The notes under the pieces were generated by a model that worked only from the letters and a program-made list of their open reading frames with translations, had not been told where the DNA came from and did no database searches. The position numbers and the translations under genes were made by a program. DNA of 64,000 nucleotides, taken from positions 1 through 64,000 of the forward strand of contig BBZN01000015.1 in the NCBI GenBank assembly GCA_001304855.1, in the 5' to 3' direction. Below, in pieces: positions 48,317 through 57,804 of this stretch. This stretch comes from Clostridia bacterium UC5.1-1D2 (GTDB taxonomy: Bacteria > Bacillota > Clostridia > Lachnospirales > Lachnospiraceae). How positions within the stretch are numbered: position 1 is the first letter of the stretch; each line of letters opens with the position of its first letter.

Positions 48317-49326
48317 ATGAAATATTCGGGAATCGGTGGTCAGGCTGTTATTGAGGGTATCATGATGCAGAACGGCAATGACTACGCTATTGCAGTCCGC
48401 AAGCCGGACGGGGAGATTGAGGTGAAAAAGGATACCTATAAGAGCGTCACCAAGAAAATGAAATTTCTGGGGCTGCCTTTATACGCGGTATTTTTAGTTT
48501 TATAGATTCGATGGTAGTGGGTATGAGGGCTTTGACATGGTCCTGCAGCTTCTTTGAGGACGATGAGGATGCAAAGCCGGGCAGGTTTGAGGCCTGGATG
48601 GACAGGGTCTTTGGAGAGAAGCTGGAGGGGATTTTGATGACTCTGGTTATGGTCCTCTCCTTTGTCATGGCTATCGGCATTTTTATGGTGCTGCCCCTGT
48701 TTATAGCAAATATATGCCGCAGCTTTATCCATTCCGACACAGTGATGGCTGTGCTGGAGGGCGTTATAAGAATTATAATATTTATAGCCTATATAAAGCT
48801 TGTTTCCAGGATGGAGGATATTAAGCGGACTTTCATGTACCACGGCTCAGAGCACAAATGTATCAACTGCATCGAGCATGGGCTGGAGCTTACTGTGGAC
48901 AATGTAAGAGCCAGCTCCAAGGAACATAAGCGCTGCGGCACCAGCTTTATTATGATTGTAATGATAATCAGTATCCTGTTCTTTATGGTGATCCGCACAG
49001 ACACCATCTGGCTGCGGGCGCTGAGCCGCATCATATTGATTCCGGTGATTGCAGGCGTGTCCTATGAGTTTCTGCGGTTTGCAGGCCGCCATGACTCCAG
49101 GCTGGTGAACGTTTTGAGCCGTCCGGGCATGTGGATGCAGGGTCTGACCACCACAGAGCCGGACGACTCTATGATTGAGGTTGCCATCGCTGCCGTTGAG
49201 ACGGTCTTTGACTGGAGAACTTATTTAAACGAGAATTTTCCGGGCTGGCAGGAGAAACAGGCAGCGCAGGAAGAAAGAGGAGCCGTAAGCCATGACCATG
49301 GAGCAGCTGTACCGGCAGGAGAGTGA
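48317..49326 (+). CDS. DUF1385 domain membrane protein (one frameshift)
   Basis: Membrane protein family of unknown function, conserved in Firmicutes next to rpmE and prmC/prfA as here. It begins MKYSGIGGQAVIEGIMMQNG (the family's GGQAVxEGVMM signature). Then, after a lost base near 48480 (LGLPFIRGIFSFIDSM restored), come four membrane segments and the conserved 'YHGSEHKCINCIEHG' and 'SSKEHKRCGTSFIMIV' His/Cys motifs that look metal-binding. Restored length about 337 aa. The 3' end overlaps the prmC start by about 35 bases. Confidence 0.85.
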
Positions 49327-50172
49327 AGGATTAGCCCGGGCCGGAGTGGAAGATGCCTTATAGATGCGAGATATCTTTTGCTGGAGGTTTTCGGGTTGAC
49401 GATGGCTTCCTTTCTGGCTGTGAAGAACAGGGAGCTGGAGGAGGATGAGGATACGAAGGAGAAATGCAGCCGATACCGCTCCCTCGTAAAAAAGCGTGCT
49501 ATGCGGATTCCGCTCCAGCATCTCACCGGAGTTCAGGGCTTCATGGGATTTGAGTTTTCTGTAAATGAACATGTGCTGATACCCAGGCAGGACACGGAAA
49601 CTCTGGTGGAACTGGTCTTAAAAGAGCGCCCCCTCCGGAAATGCTCTCTGCTGGATGTGTGCACCGGTTCCGGCTGTATTGCCGTCAGCCTGGCGCGTAT
49701 GGGCGGATACGAACAGGTGACTGCCCTGGATATTTCAGGGGAAGCCTTAAAGGTGGCAGGCAGGAATGCGGAAGCGCTTTTAGGAGATTATAAAGGATGT
49801 TTTCAGCTTTTGGAGAGCGACATGTTCGCGAATTTACCTCCCGGACAGAAATTTGATATCATCACTTCCAATCCGCCCTATATCAGAAGCAAGGTAATAG
49901 ACGGACTGGAACCGGAAGTGCGGGATCATGAACCAAGGCTGGCTCTGGACGGCGCTGAGGACGGACTTAAATTTTACCGCATTTTGGCGGAGAGATGTAA
50001 GGACTATCTGAATCCCGGAGGCTGTGCATATATGGAGATCGGTTATGACCAAAAGAATGAGGTGGAAGGTCTATTCAAAACCCAGGGTTATGAAGAAATT
50101 CGGACTTTTCAGGACATGACAGGCCTGGACCGGGTGGTAAGAGCAAGATGGGATGGGGAAAAACGAGAGTAA
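49292..50172 (+). CDS. prmC: Peptide chain release factor N5-glutamine methyltransferase (one frameshift)
   Basis: Methylates the GGQ glutamine of release factors. The N-terminal helical domain (MTMEQLYRQ...) runs to a break at 49360 (TTAATAGAT read as TTATAGAT, giving DALIDARYLLLEVFG). Then 'IPLQHLTGVQGFMGFEF', 'VLIPRQDTETLVE', SAM-binding 'LDVCTGSGCIAVSLA', and the catalytic NPPY in 'DIITSNPPYIRS'. Restored length about 294 aa. Upstream of prfA, its substrate gene, as commonly seen. GAGGAG precedes the ATG. Confidence 0.92.
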
Positions 50173-50264
50173 AAGAACAGGGACAGCCTTGAGAACCGGT
50201 TCAATTCGTGGCTGATCCGTGGCAACCGGCAGAAATTATATAATTATAGAAGCAGGAGATTGTT

Positions 50265-51341
50265 ATGTTTGATAAGTTGGATGATATATTAATTCATTAT
50301 GAAGAGCTGATGCTGATGCTGGGAGACCCGGACGTAACCCAGGACACCAGGCGTTTCACCAGGCTTATGAAGGAACAGGCGGATTTGGCCCCTATTGTGG
50401 AAGCATATAAGCAGTATAAGCAGGCGAAGCAGGATGTGGAGGACAGCCTGGGGCTTTTAGAGGACGAGAGCGACGAGGAAATGCGGGAGATGGCCAAGGA
50501 GGAATTATCCGACGCCAAAAAGCGCATTGAAGAACTGGAGCATGACTTGAAAATCCTTTTGCTGCCCAAGGATCCCAATGATGACAAGAACATCATTCTG
50601 GAGATACGCGCAGGGGCAGGCGGGGACGAGGCTGCGCTTTTTGCGGCAGAGCTCTACCGCATGTATTCCAATTATGCGGACAGTCAGAGATGGAAGGTGG
50701 AGATCATCAGCCTGAATGAGAACGGAATCGGCGGTTTCAAGGAAGTGGTGGCTATGGTAACGGGCAAGGGGGCCTATTCCAAGCTGAAATATGAGAGCGG
50801 CGTTCACCGGGTGCAGCGTGTGCCCGAGACGGAATCCGGCGGACGGATCCATACATCCACGGCAACTGTGGCTGTCATGCCTGAGGCGGAGGACGTGGAT
50901 GTACAGGTCGATATGAATGACTGCCGCATCGACGTAATGCGCGCATCGGGCAACGGCGGACAGTGCGTAAATACCACGGACTCCGCAGTGCGTCTGACCC
51001 ATATGCCCACAGGCATCGTCATCTACAGCCAGACTGAAAAGTCCCAGCTTCAGAATAAGGAGAAAGCTTTCCGATTGCTGCGCTCCAAGCTCTACGATTT
51101 GGAGCTGGAGAAAAAGCAGAATTCAGAGGCCGAGGAGAGGAGAAGCCAGATCGGCACAGGAGACCGCTCCGAAAAAATCCGCACTTACAACTTCCCACAG
51201 GGACGGGTGACAGACCACAGAATTAAGCTGACTCTTTATAAAATTGACTCTATTATGAACGGGGATATCCAGGAACTTCTGGACAATCTTATTGCAGCCG
51301 ACCAGGCCATGCGCTTAAGCAGGTTAAATGATGAGATGTAA
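50265..51341 (+). CDS. prfA: Peptide chain release factor 1 (358 aa)
   Basis: Recognises UAA and UAG. The codon-recognition PxT motif appears as '[16 protein letters not shown]' and the peptidyl-hydrolysis GGQ in '[27 protein letters not shown]'. Full length, intact. GCAGGAG precedes the ATG. It lies 92 bases after prmC. Confidence 0.96.
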   Translation: MFDKLDDILIHYEELMLMLGDPDVTQDTRRFTRLMKEQADLAPIVEAYKQYKQAKQDVEDSLGLLEDESDEEMREMAKEELSDAKKRIEELEHDLKILLLPKDPNDDKNIILEIRAGAGGDEAALFAAELYRMYSNYADSQRWKVEIISLNENGIGGFKEVVAMVTGKGAYSKLKYESGVHRVQRVPETESGGRIHTSTATVAVMPEAEDVDVQVDMNDCRIDVMRASGNGGQCVNTTDSAVRLTHMPTGIVIYSQTEKSQLQNKEKAFRLLRSKLYDLELEKKQNSEAEERRSQIGTGDRSEKIRTYNFPQGRVTDHRIKLTLYKIDSIMNGDIQELLDNLIAADQAMRLSRLNDEM

Positions 51342-51472
51342 AAAACCTTGATTTTACTGGATTTTCTTGGCGGTTTTTTTGCTGAAAACAGAAGACTTGA
51401 TACGTTCTTTATGAAATTTCTGTGACTTCCTGCTTCCAAGGCGTGAAAATGAGTATTTGGAGGAAGAATCAC

Positions 51473-51941
51473 ATGGCTGATAAGTATAAAGTAATTGATG
51501 AGAAATCATGGAATAGAGCGATGCACTGCAGGATTTTCAGAAATAGTGTTGAACCGGCGTTCTGCGTAACTTTTGAAGCGGATATTACAAGATTTAAACG
51601 TGCAGTTAAAGAACTGGGAGTTTCTTTTACATTGGCCATGGTATACGCAGTTTGTAAGTGTGCGAATGAGATAGACGCATTTCGTTACCGGTTCGTCGAT
51701 GGACAGATTGTTTTGTATGACAAGATAGATACCGCATTTACCTATCTAAATCAAGAAACCGAATTGTTCAAGGTGGTTAATGTTCCCATGACAGACGATT
51801 TGAAGGAATACTGTGCGTTGGCAGAAAAGATAGCAGCGGAGCAAAAGGAATATTTTACAGGCCCATCATTCGTTTGTTGACGGCCTGCATATTGGGCAGT
51901 TTGCAGATAAGCTTCAAAGCTTTTTCGAGAAAGTGATTTGA
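51473..51941 (+). pseudogene. Chloramphenicol acetyltransferase-like gene with internal deletion
   Basis: The first about 127 residues match the N-terminal two thirds of CatA-type acetyltransferases ('KVIDEKSWNRAMHCRIFRN', 'AFRYRFVDGQIVLYDKIDTAFT', 'AEKIAAEQKEYFTG'). Directly after FTG the sequence jumps, out of frame, to 'QAHHSFVDGLHIGQFADKLQ', the C-terminal block with the catalytic HHxxxDG. About 65 residues of the usual about 215 are missing, so the protein cannot work. GGAGGAAGAATCAC precedes ATG 51473. Base composition is more AT-rich than its neighbours; likely acquired and then decayed. Confidence 0.75.
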
Positions 51942-52153
51942 TTCTTAATCATATCGGAAAGCAGAAATATGAAACAGCTGAATATCTGCGAATGATGAGG
52001 CTTAGAAAAATTTGGTCAGAGGGTACTTTTTCGGTTTTAAAGCGAGAACACAACCTGAATACAATAAAAAAGAGAGACCTTCATAGAGCAAGTGAAGAAT
52101 GCCTGCTTTCAGCTGCGGCATTGAACCTAAAAAGGATGATAAAGGTGGCTTAA
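51942..52153 (+). mobile_element. IS transposase C-terminal fragment
   Basis: 'MRLRKIWSEGTFSVLKREHNL' and 'RASEECLLSAAALNLKRMI' match the C-terminal end of DDE transposases of the IS1182/IS4 type (pattern R+IW.E..F...K..H.L...R......CLL.A.A.NLKR). Only about 55-70 residues remain and no start, catalytic Asp or terminal inverted repeats are seen. It follows the broken acetyltransferase gene directly. Confidence 0.65.
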
Positions 52154-52325
52154 GAAGCCCATTTATCATCCTTTGATTTGAGTTAAATATCAAAAAATCT
52201 GGATGCGCTCAAAGAGCTGCTAAACCGCCAGGGAAGCAAGTTTCATAGTTACAAAATTTTGGAAACACTATATTGACCGCATCCTACCACATTATTTTCC
52301 AGAACAGTATCGTCTATATTGTTTT

Positions 52326-52834
52326 TCAGGTATACTTCAAAATAATCATCTCGAAAATAACTTCCATTACCTCATCTATCTGTTCTAAAACATCCTTAAT
52401 CTCGTTTTTACATTGTTCGCTTTGAATGCCGTCAATATAAAGCGCTTTGTAATCTATTCTTTCGATTTTGAAAATAACGGGTCTTGTTCCATCAGAACAG
52501 CAGGCAATCATGATACGTTCATCATTCATCCAGCCACGCATAATAGAGCCGCCCTGCAATCCCGTATAGATATAGCGTGAAATAGCATCCCATGCCTCAG
52601 AACAATGCGGAAACGCCTCCCCCCCTGCAATTCCTTCTGCCGTATGTACAGTTTGTTTCAACGTATTTAATCCCATATGCCAGAAATCATCGGAAGTGCC
52701 ATAACGCTCAAAAATAAATTCATCTCCCACATTGTAGCAAGGGCACACGCCAGAATTAGGTCGGCACAATACTTTGCCTGAAGTTCTGGATATAATTTTT
52801 TATCAATCACGGTCAACTTTACTTTATGCTGCAT
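52326..52834 (-). CDS. TIGR04076 family protein (one frameshift)
   Basis: Small protein of about 169 aa once one C is restored near 52766 (GACCCTAATTC read as GACCTAATTC): MQHKVKLTVIDKKLYP then 'NSGVCPCYNVGDEFIFERYG', 'FPHCSEAWDAISRYIYTGLQGGSIMRGWMND' and 'MIACCSDGTRPVIFKIERID'. This is the TIGR04076 family, of unknown function, with conserved Cys/His residues. AAAGGAGG precedes the ATG at 52834. It sits in the AT-rich region with remnants on both sides. Confidence 0.7.
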
Positions 52835-52861
52835 TGCTTAATCCTCCTTTACATAAAAAAC

Positions 52862-53002
52862 TTATCTTAATCCCTCTGCCAAACACCCAGCTTTCCGGAT
52901 AAGCGGCCGTGATGATTGCCAGCGCCTTATTATATATTGTTCTGCCATCATAGCCGAAGCGCCCTCTTTATGGGGACCTCCCGTTATCACAACAATTTTC
53001 AT
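52862..53002 (-). pseudogene. Remnant of an NADPH-dependent FMN reductase/flavodoxin-fold gene
   Basis: Starts MKIVVITGGPHKEGASAMMAEQYI, the N-terminal phosphate-binding stretch (usually GSPxxxGxS) of NADPH-dependent FMN reductases, after AAGGGAGAG. About 25 residues in, it continues into a short out-of-frame piece (LAIITAAYPESWVFGRG) that looks like the C-terminal end of a flavodoxin-fold protein. Most of the gene (usually about 180 aa) is missing. Confidence 0.55.
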
Positions 53003-53083
53003 CTGTATCTCTCCCTTCCTTCTTGATTTTTCATCAGGAAAATTGTATCATACACATGTGCTTATAACAAGTACGGTATTTTA

Positions 53084-53112
53084 ATGTATGTACTATATAT
53101 TTGCACATACAT
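53084..53112. promoter_or_regulatory. Inverted repeat ATGTATGT / ACATACAT
   Basis: Dyad upstream of the FMN reductase remnant; two GTAC tetrads lie at 53071 and 53090. Resembles HxlR-type regulator sites; no such regulator gene is in the window. The rest of 53113-53260 shows no gene. Confidence 0.35.
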
Positions 53113-53266
53113 CACAGTTCTCCCATTGCCGCTGTCATATCTTGCTATGAGATTTTCCTGCCCTTGTATTTGCCCTTATAACCGCTCATAATTTTATGGT
53201 TTTCAAATTCCGGTTTTTCCATAGATTGCAAAGAGACGCGGTGAGGCGGAGCTGTTCTGATTTACG

Positions 53267-53295
53267 TGGACAATTTGTCCCGCCGATGGTATAAT
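53267..53295 (+). promoter_or_regulatory. Promoter with overlapping palindrome before the FadR-like regulator
   Basis: TGGACA, 17 bases, TATAAT. The palindrome GGACAATTTGTCC (53268-53280) overlaps the -35 box, fit for (auto)repression. Confidence 0.55.
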
Positions 53296-53433
53296 GTCGC
53301 TTATATAATAATACAGCTATTCCGTAGGATGTGAAGGCAGACTGAACATCCGCAGAGGGGAAGGAATTTCATCTATAGAGCGTTGGCGGGCAGGGATGCG
53401 GCAGACTGACGGGCAGCAGTGGAAACTATAGAT

Positions 53434-53463
53434 ATCGGGGAGGCTGAAACAGGCCTCCCCGAT
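53434..53463 (+). other. Perfect 11-bp hairpin in the regulator leader
   Basis: ATCGGGGAGGC-TGAAACAG-GCCTCCCCGAT, ending seven bases before the GGAGG of the gene at 53481. No T-run, so a translational or stability element is more likely than a terminator. A short frame (MRQTDGQQWKL, 53396-53431) ends just before it. Confidence 0.5.
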
Positions 53464-53480
53464 GTATTCAGGAGGTGTAT

Positions 53481-54173
53481 ATGAACAATACAAACGAAAA
53501 ACCGATCAACACAGAGCATGTCTACTCCGAAATCCGCAAGCGGATTCTGAAACTGGAATTGGAACCGGGACAGAAAATCAGTGAGAATCAGATGGCGGAG
53601 GAATACGGAGTTTCCAGATCCATCATTCACAGCGCCTTTGTCAGGCTGAACCAGCAGGGACTTTTGACCGTTTATCCCCAGAGAGGAACCTATGTTACCT
53701 CCATTGATTTAAAGTTTATCGGAGATCTTCTGGTTCTGAGGACTGCCGTTGAAAAGGAATCGGTATACGAGCTGTTTGAACAGGTGGACGAGCAAAACAG
53801 GCTGAAGCTGATCCGGCAGCTGGAGAGGAATCTGGATAAGCAGGAAGCATACAGAGGGGCGGATATTTATGATTTAAATTTCCAGAATTTGGATTCTGAA
53901 TTTCACAAGCTAATCATCAGCAGCGTAGGGCGATACCGCCTGGTGGAGATTTTGGGTGATTTAATGCTCCATATAGTGAGATGGCGCAACTTTGATGTGG
54001 CTTTTGATAAAAGAATGCCAAACTTGATTGATCAGCACCGAAAGATTGTGGAAACCATGAAAACCGGGGATTTTCTTAAGGTTCAGAAGGCCATAGCGGA
54101 GCATTTGGAAACCATTTCCGATATCAGAGTCAGAGCCATAGAAACATATCCACAATATTTTATAGAAAAATAA
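53481..54173 (+). CDS. GntR-family (FadR subfamily) regulator (230 aa)
   Basis: Winged helix 'LELEPGQKISENQMAEEYGVSRSIIHSAFVRLNQQGLLTVYPQRGTYV' and FCD domain ('DLLVLRTAVEKESVYELF', 'FHKLIISSVGRYRLVEIL', 'QHRKIVETMKTGDFLKVQKAIAEHL'). Intact. GGAGG is followed by five bases and ATG 53481; an upstream GTG at 53475 overlaps the site. It lies just before the 2-hydroxyacyl-CoA dehydratase operon, whose promoter region carries three CTAG-centred dyads; the likely regulator of that operon. Confidence 0.85.
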   Translation: MNNTNEKPINTEHVYSEIRKRILKLELEPGQKISENQMAEEYGVSRSIIHSAFVRLNQQGLLTVYPQRGTYVTSIDLKFIGDLLVLRTAVEKESVYELFEQVDEQNRLKLIRQLERNLDKQEAYRGADIYDLNFQNLDSEFHKLIISSVGRYRLVEILGDLMLHIVRWRNFDVAFDKRMPNLIDQHRKIVETMKTGDFLKVQKAIAEHLETISDIRVRAIETYPQYFIEK

Positions 54174-54181
54174 GAAAATTG

Positions 54182-54210
54182 TTGACAATTTATATAAATT
54201 TTGTTAAAGT
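54182..54210 (+). promoter_or_regulatory. Promoter of the dehydratase operon
   Basis: TTGACA, 17 bases, TAAAGT, starting eight bases after the regulator stop. Operator-like dyads follow at once. Confidence 0.6.
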
Positions 54211-54225
54211 ATAGATGGCATTCTT

Positions 54226-54239
54226 GCATACTAGAATGC
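54226..54239. promoter_or_regulatory. Operator-like dyad A (GCATACTAGAATGC)
   Basis: Near-perfect dyad centred on CTAG, just downstream of the predicted transcript start. Confidence 0.55.
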
Positions 54240-54254
54240 TTCAATATCAAACTG

Positions 54255-54266
54255 GTATTCTAGTAC
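54255..54266. promoter_or_regulatory. Operator-like dyad B (GTATTCTAGTAC)
   Basis: Shares GTATTCTAG with dyad C; its centre is 28 bases from dyad A. Confidence 0.5.
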
Positions 54267-54318
54267 TCTACATAAAGCCGGAGAGCCGGGCGAGGCGTTT
54301 TTATTTTTAGGAAAACTG

Positions 54319-54332
54319 GTATTCTAGAATAC
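54319..54332. promoter_or_regulatory. Operator-like dyad C (GTATTCTAGAATAC)
   Basis: Perfect 14-bp palindrome, 58 bases before the activator gene. With A and B it defines a GnATnCTAGnATnC-like element. Confidence 0.6.
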
Positions 54333-54390
54333 TATTTATTTCGCTCCGCATTGTTAAAAAATAGACGAGCAAATCAGGAGGCAAAAACAC

Positions 54391-55182
54391 ATGTACACCT
54401 TAGGGATTGATATTGGCTCCACCACATCGAAATGTGTCATTTTAAAGGATGGAACAGAGATTACAGCTACATCTATGGTGGTGGCCGGAACAGGTACAAA
54501 AGGGCCTGAGGAAGCGCTGAAGGAGGTTCTTGAGAAAGCGGGGATTACCAGGGAGAGCATAGGGGCGGCCGTTGCTACGGGTTACGGCAGGAAGCTCTTT
54601 ACAGAGGCGGACAGGGAAATCAGCGAGCTCAGCTGCCACGCGCGAGGCGTTCATTACATATTTCCCCAGGTCCGGACCATTATTGACATAGGCGGTCAGG
54701 ATGCAAAGGTTCTGGCGCTCAACGACCAGGGCCGGATGGCTAATTTCCTGATGAACGATAAATGCGCGGCAGGAACGGGCCGGTTTCTGGATGTGATGGC
54801 GGGTATCCTTCAGCTGGAGATCGGGGATCTGGAGAAGCTGGCGGCGCAGGCTGAGAGCGTTGCCAAAATCTCCAGTACCTGCACCGTGTTTGCGGAGTCG
54901 GAGGTAATATCCCAGCTGGCAGGAGGGGTGGAGACGCCGGATCTGGTGGCAGGTATCTGCCAGTCGGTGGCCGCCCGCGTTGCATCTCTGGCAAAGCGCA
55001 TCGGCATCAGGGAGGAGGTCTGCATGAGCGGAGGCGTGGCCAGGAACGGCGGCGTGCGGTCCGCCATGGAAAAGGAACTGGGGGTAAAGATACGGTATTC
55101 GCCCCTGGCCCAGCTCATGGGAGCTTTGGGCGCGGCCCTCTATGGCTGGGACCAGGCGGATAAGGGGCAGGGCTCCACGTGA
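54391..55182 (+). CDS. hadI: 2-hydroxyacyl-CoA dehydratase activator (263 aa)
   Basis: ATP-driven electron injector (archerase) that reduces the dehydratase; homologous to HgdC, HadI and FldI of the BadF/BadG/BcrA family. ASKHA ATPase start 'YTLGIDIGSTTSKCVILKDG', then 'ATGYGRKL', 'TIIDIGGQDAKVL', and the two [4Fe-4S] cysteines that bridge the homodimer in 'NDKCAAGTGRFLDVMA' and 'SSTCTVFAESEVIS'. Intact, of usual length. AGGAGG precedes the ATG. First gene of the operon. The symbol follows the C. difficile leucine system; the substrate is not shown by this gene. Confidence 0.92.
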   Translation: MYTLGIDIGSTTSKCVILKDGTEITATSMVVAGTGTKGPEEALKEVLEKAGITRESIGAAVATGYGRKLFTEADREISELSCHARGVHYIFPQVRTIIDIGGQDAKVLALNDQGRMANFLMNDKCAAGTGRFLDVMAGILQLEIGDLEKLAAQAESVAKISSTCTVFAESEVISQLAGGVETPDLVAGICQSVAARVASLAKRIGIREEVCMSGGVARNGGVRSAMEKELGVKIRYSPLAQLMGALGAALYGWDQADKGQGST

Positions 55183-55340
55183 GATGAAGAAGGTTGTAAC
55201 CGTCCACCGGAGGCATCCGGGCGGGCGCTTATAATATAAACAATGCGGACGCTGCCTGCAGCTGTCTGAAAAAGGGGATATACAGTTTCAGACGTTTTCA
55301 GGGCAGAGTTTGTAGCAAATAAATAAGGAGGTCTTATTAT

Positions 55341-56575
55341 ATGGGAGAAGAAGCAACAAAACCAAAACGCGTCGTTGACCCGAATTCCGCCAAGTTTAAG
55401 CTGGGCCAGATTGCAGCGAAGGCTTACTCGGACGCAATGGAGGCAAAAGAGCGGGGAGAGCTTGTGGGCTGGTGTTCCAGCAACTTTCCTGTAGAGATTC
55501 CGGAAACGTTGGGACTGTACGTAGTGTACCCGGAGAACCAGGCGGCAGGTATCGCAGCCAGAGGAGGCGGCGAGAGAATGTGCAGCGAGGCGGAGGGAGA
55601 GGGCTATTCCAACGATATCTGTGCCTACGCCCGAATCAGCCTTGCCTACGCCAAACTTAAGGATGCGCCGGAGCAGAACATGCCCCAGCCGGATTTCATG
55701 CTTTGCTGCAACAATATCTGCAACTGCATGATTAAGTGGTATGAGAATATAGCAAAAGAACTGGATATCCCCATGATTATGATTGATATCCCCTTCAATC
55801 CTGATTACGAGGTGTCGGATGCGGAAACCGAGTACATAAAAGCCCAGTTCTGGGATGCCATTCACCAACTGGAGGACATCACAGGCAAGAAGTGGAGCGA
55901 GGAACGCTTTAAGGAGGTAATGGAATCCTCCGGACGGGCAAGCCGCGCCTGGATTGAGGCTACCTCACAGGCCAAATATGTGCCTTCGCCATTTAACGGC
56001 TTCGATCTGTTAAACACATGGCCGTTATGGTTACGGCCAGGGGCAAGAAGGAAGCGGGAGAGGCCATGGAGACTCTTTTGAAGGAATATAAGGAGAATCA
56101 TGAAAATGGAACTTCCACCTTCCGGGCAGAGGAGAAATACCGCATTATGTTTGAGGGAATCGCATGCTGGCCATGGCTGCGGGTTACCTCTACAGGACTT
56201 AAGAGCAGAGGCATCAATATGGTGACGACCATCTATGCGGACGCCTTCGGTTTCATCTATGACGACTTTGACGGAATGTGCCGGGCCTACGCAAATGTGC
56301 CCAACGCCATGAATCTGGAACACTCCAGGGATAAGCGCATCAAACTCTGCCGGGACAACCACGTGGAAGGACTTCTTGTTCACACCAACCGTTCCTGTAA
56401 GCTCTGGTCAGGATTTATGCCTGAGATGAGCCGGCAGATTGGAGAGGCCTGCGGCATACCGGTGGCATCCTTTGACGGCGACCAGGCAGACCCGAGAAAC
56501 TTCTCCGAAGCCCAGTACGATACCCGCGTCCAGGGCCTGATGGAAATCATGGAAGCAAATAAAGGGGGTAAGTAA
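55341..56575 (+). CDS. hadB: 2-hydroxyacyl-CoA dehydratase alpha-type subunit (one frameshift)
   Basis: [4Fe-4S] subunit of the radical dehydratase that removes water from (R)-2-hydroxyacyl-CoA. Reads 'LGQIAAKAYSDAMEAKERGELVGWCSSNFPVEIPETLGLYVVYPENQAA', with cluster Cys in GWCSSNFP, 'DFMLCCNNICNCMIKWYENIAKEL', then after a lost C near 56013 (AACCACATGG read as AACACATGG) 'RIMFEGIACWPWLR', 'GLLVHTNRSCKLWSGFMPEMSRQIGE'. Restored length about 412 aa. It matches HadB/FldB better than HgdA by overall layout, but this is not a computed comparison. AAGGAGG precedes the ATG. Confidence 0.9.
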
Positions 56576-56577
56576 AG

Positions 56578-57690
56578 ATGGCAGTGAAGGAATTATTAGG
56601 GCAGCTTCACGAGGCTGCAGAATGTCCAAGGAAGCAGTTGGAGAAATATCTTGGGGAAGGCAAGAAGGTAATTGCAATGGCTCCCGTCTACGGACCGCAG
56701 GAGATCGTACACTCTATGGGGCTGGTTCCCATGGGCGTATGGGGCGCGGATGTGGAAATCAACGAGGCGAAGAAATATTACCCTGCATTTATATGCTCCG
56801 TTATGCAGACGATTCTGGAACTGGGAATCAAGGGAGAGTACAAGGGCGTTTCTGCAATTATTATCCCTTCTCTCTGCGACTCTTTAAAGACGCTGGGACA
56901 GAACTGGAAGTATGCAGTGGCGGATATTCCCTTTATCCCTATGACCTATCCTCAGAACCGCAGGCAGGACTACGGCGTCAAGTTTACCAGGGCGGGTTAC
57001 GGCAGAGTGATCAGCGATCTGGAGGTGGCCACAGGGGCCAGGTTCTCAGAGCCTGCGCTGGCAAAATCTAATGCTCTTTACAATGAGCACAATCGGGCGA
57101 TGAGGGAATTTGCGGAGATTGCATCCTATGCGGATATCACGGCTGCCCAGAGAAGCGATGTGTTTAAGAGCGCATGGTTTATGACGGTGGAGGAGCATAC
57201 GGCGATTGTAAAGGAGCTGAACGAGGAGCTTAAGAAGGGCCCCAGGGCAGAAGGAAAACTCCGCGTGCTGGTGACGGGCATCCTGGCGGATTCCCCCAGC
57301 CTTCTGAAGATTTTCGACGACAACGGCATTCAGGTGGCCTTTGACGACGTAGCCAATGAGTCCAGACAGTACCGCACAGATGTGCCCGAGATGGCAAATC
57401 CTGTGGATGCGCTGGCTCACAAGTTTGCCAATATGGACAACTGCACGCTGCTCTATGACAGGGACAAAAAACGTGTGGACTATATCATTGAACAGGCCAA
57501 AGCACATGAGGCCCAGGGCGTTATCGTTCTTATGACCAAGTTCTGCGACCCTGAGGAATTCGACTATGTTCCCATCAAGAGGGCCTGCGATAAGGCCGGG
57601 CTTATGCATCTGAACATAGAGGTGGACCGCCAGATGGTGAACTATGAACAGGCTGGCACTATGATACAGGCCTTTAAGGAAATGTGTTAA
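56578..57690 (+). CDS. hadC: 2-hydroxyacyl-CoA dehydratase beta-type subunit (370 aa)
   Basis: Second dehydratase subunit. Seen: 'GEGKKVIAMAPVYGPQEIVHSMGLVPMGVWG', 'YPAFICSVMQTILELGIKG' (cluster Cys), 'IIPSLCDSLKTLGQNWKYAV' (second Cys), and 'VIVLMTKFCDPEEFDYVPIKRAC' (third Cys). Intact. It starts two bases after the hadB stop, with GGGGG in the hadB end serving as site. In fldABC systems this subunit acts on phenyllactyl- or indolelactyl-CoA; the present substrate is open. Confidence 0.92.
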   Translation: MAVKELLGQLHEAAECPRKQLEKYLGEGKKVIAMAPVYGPQEIVHSMGLVPMGVWGADVEINEAKKYYPAFICSVMQTILELGIKGEYKGVSAIIIPSLCDSLKTLGQNWKYAVADIPFIPMTYPQNRRQDYGVKFTRAGYGRVISDLEVATGARFSEPALAKSNALYNEHNRAMREFAEIASYADITAAQRSDVFKSAWFMTVEEHTAIVKELNEELKKGPRAEGKLRVLVTGILADSPSLLKIFDDNGIQVAFDDVANESRQYRTDVPEMANPVDALAHKFANMDNCTLLYDRDKKRVDYIIEQAKAHEAQGVIVLMTKFCDPEEFDYVPIKRACDKAGLMHLNIEVDRQMVNYEQAGTMIQAFKEMC

Positions 57691-57804
57691 TTTGCAACAG
57701 TTCAGGACGGCGGTTAGCCGGGCAGGAAGAATCGCTGACCTGAACAGTTACATAATTCTTAACTATGATTCATCCAAGAGAAGATGAAAACGAGGAGATT
57801 TAAG

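Noticed and set aside
50930..50990. Release factor 1 with SGNGGQCVN instead of the more familiar SGAGGQHVN
   Set aside because: The GGQ and PxT motifs are intact, and the variant residues are, to my knowledge, found in clostridial RF1; no reason to suspect altered function.
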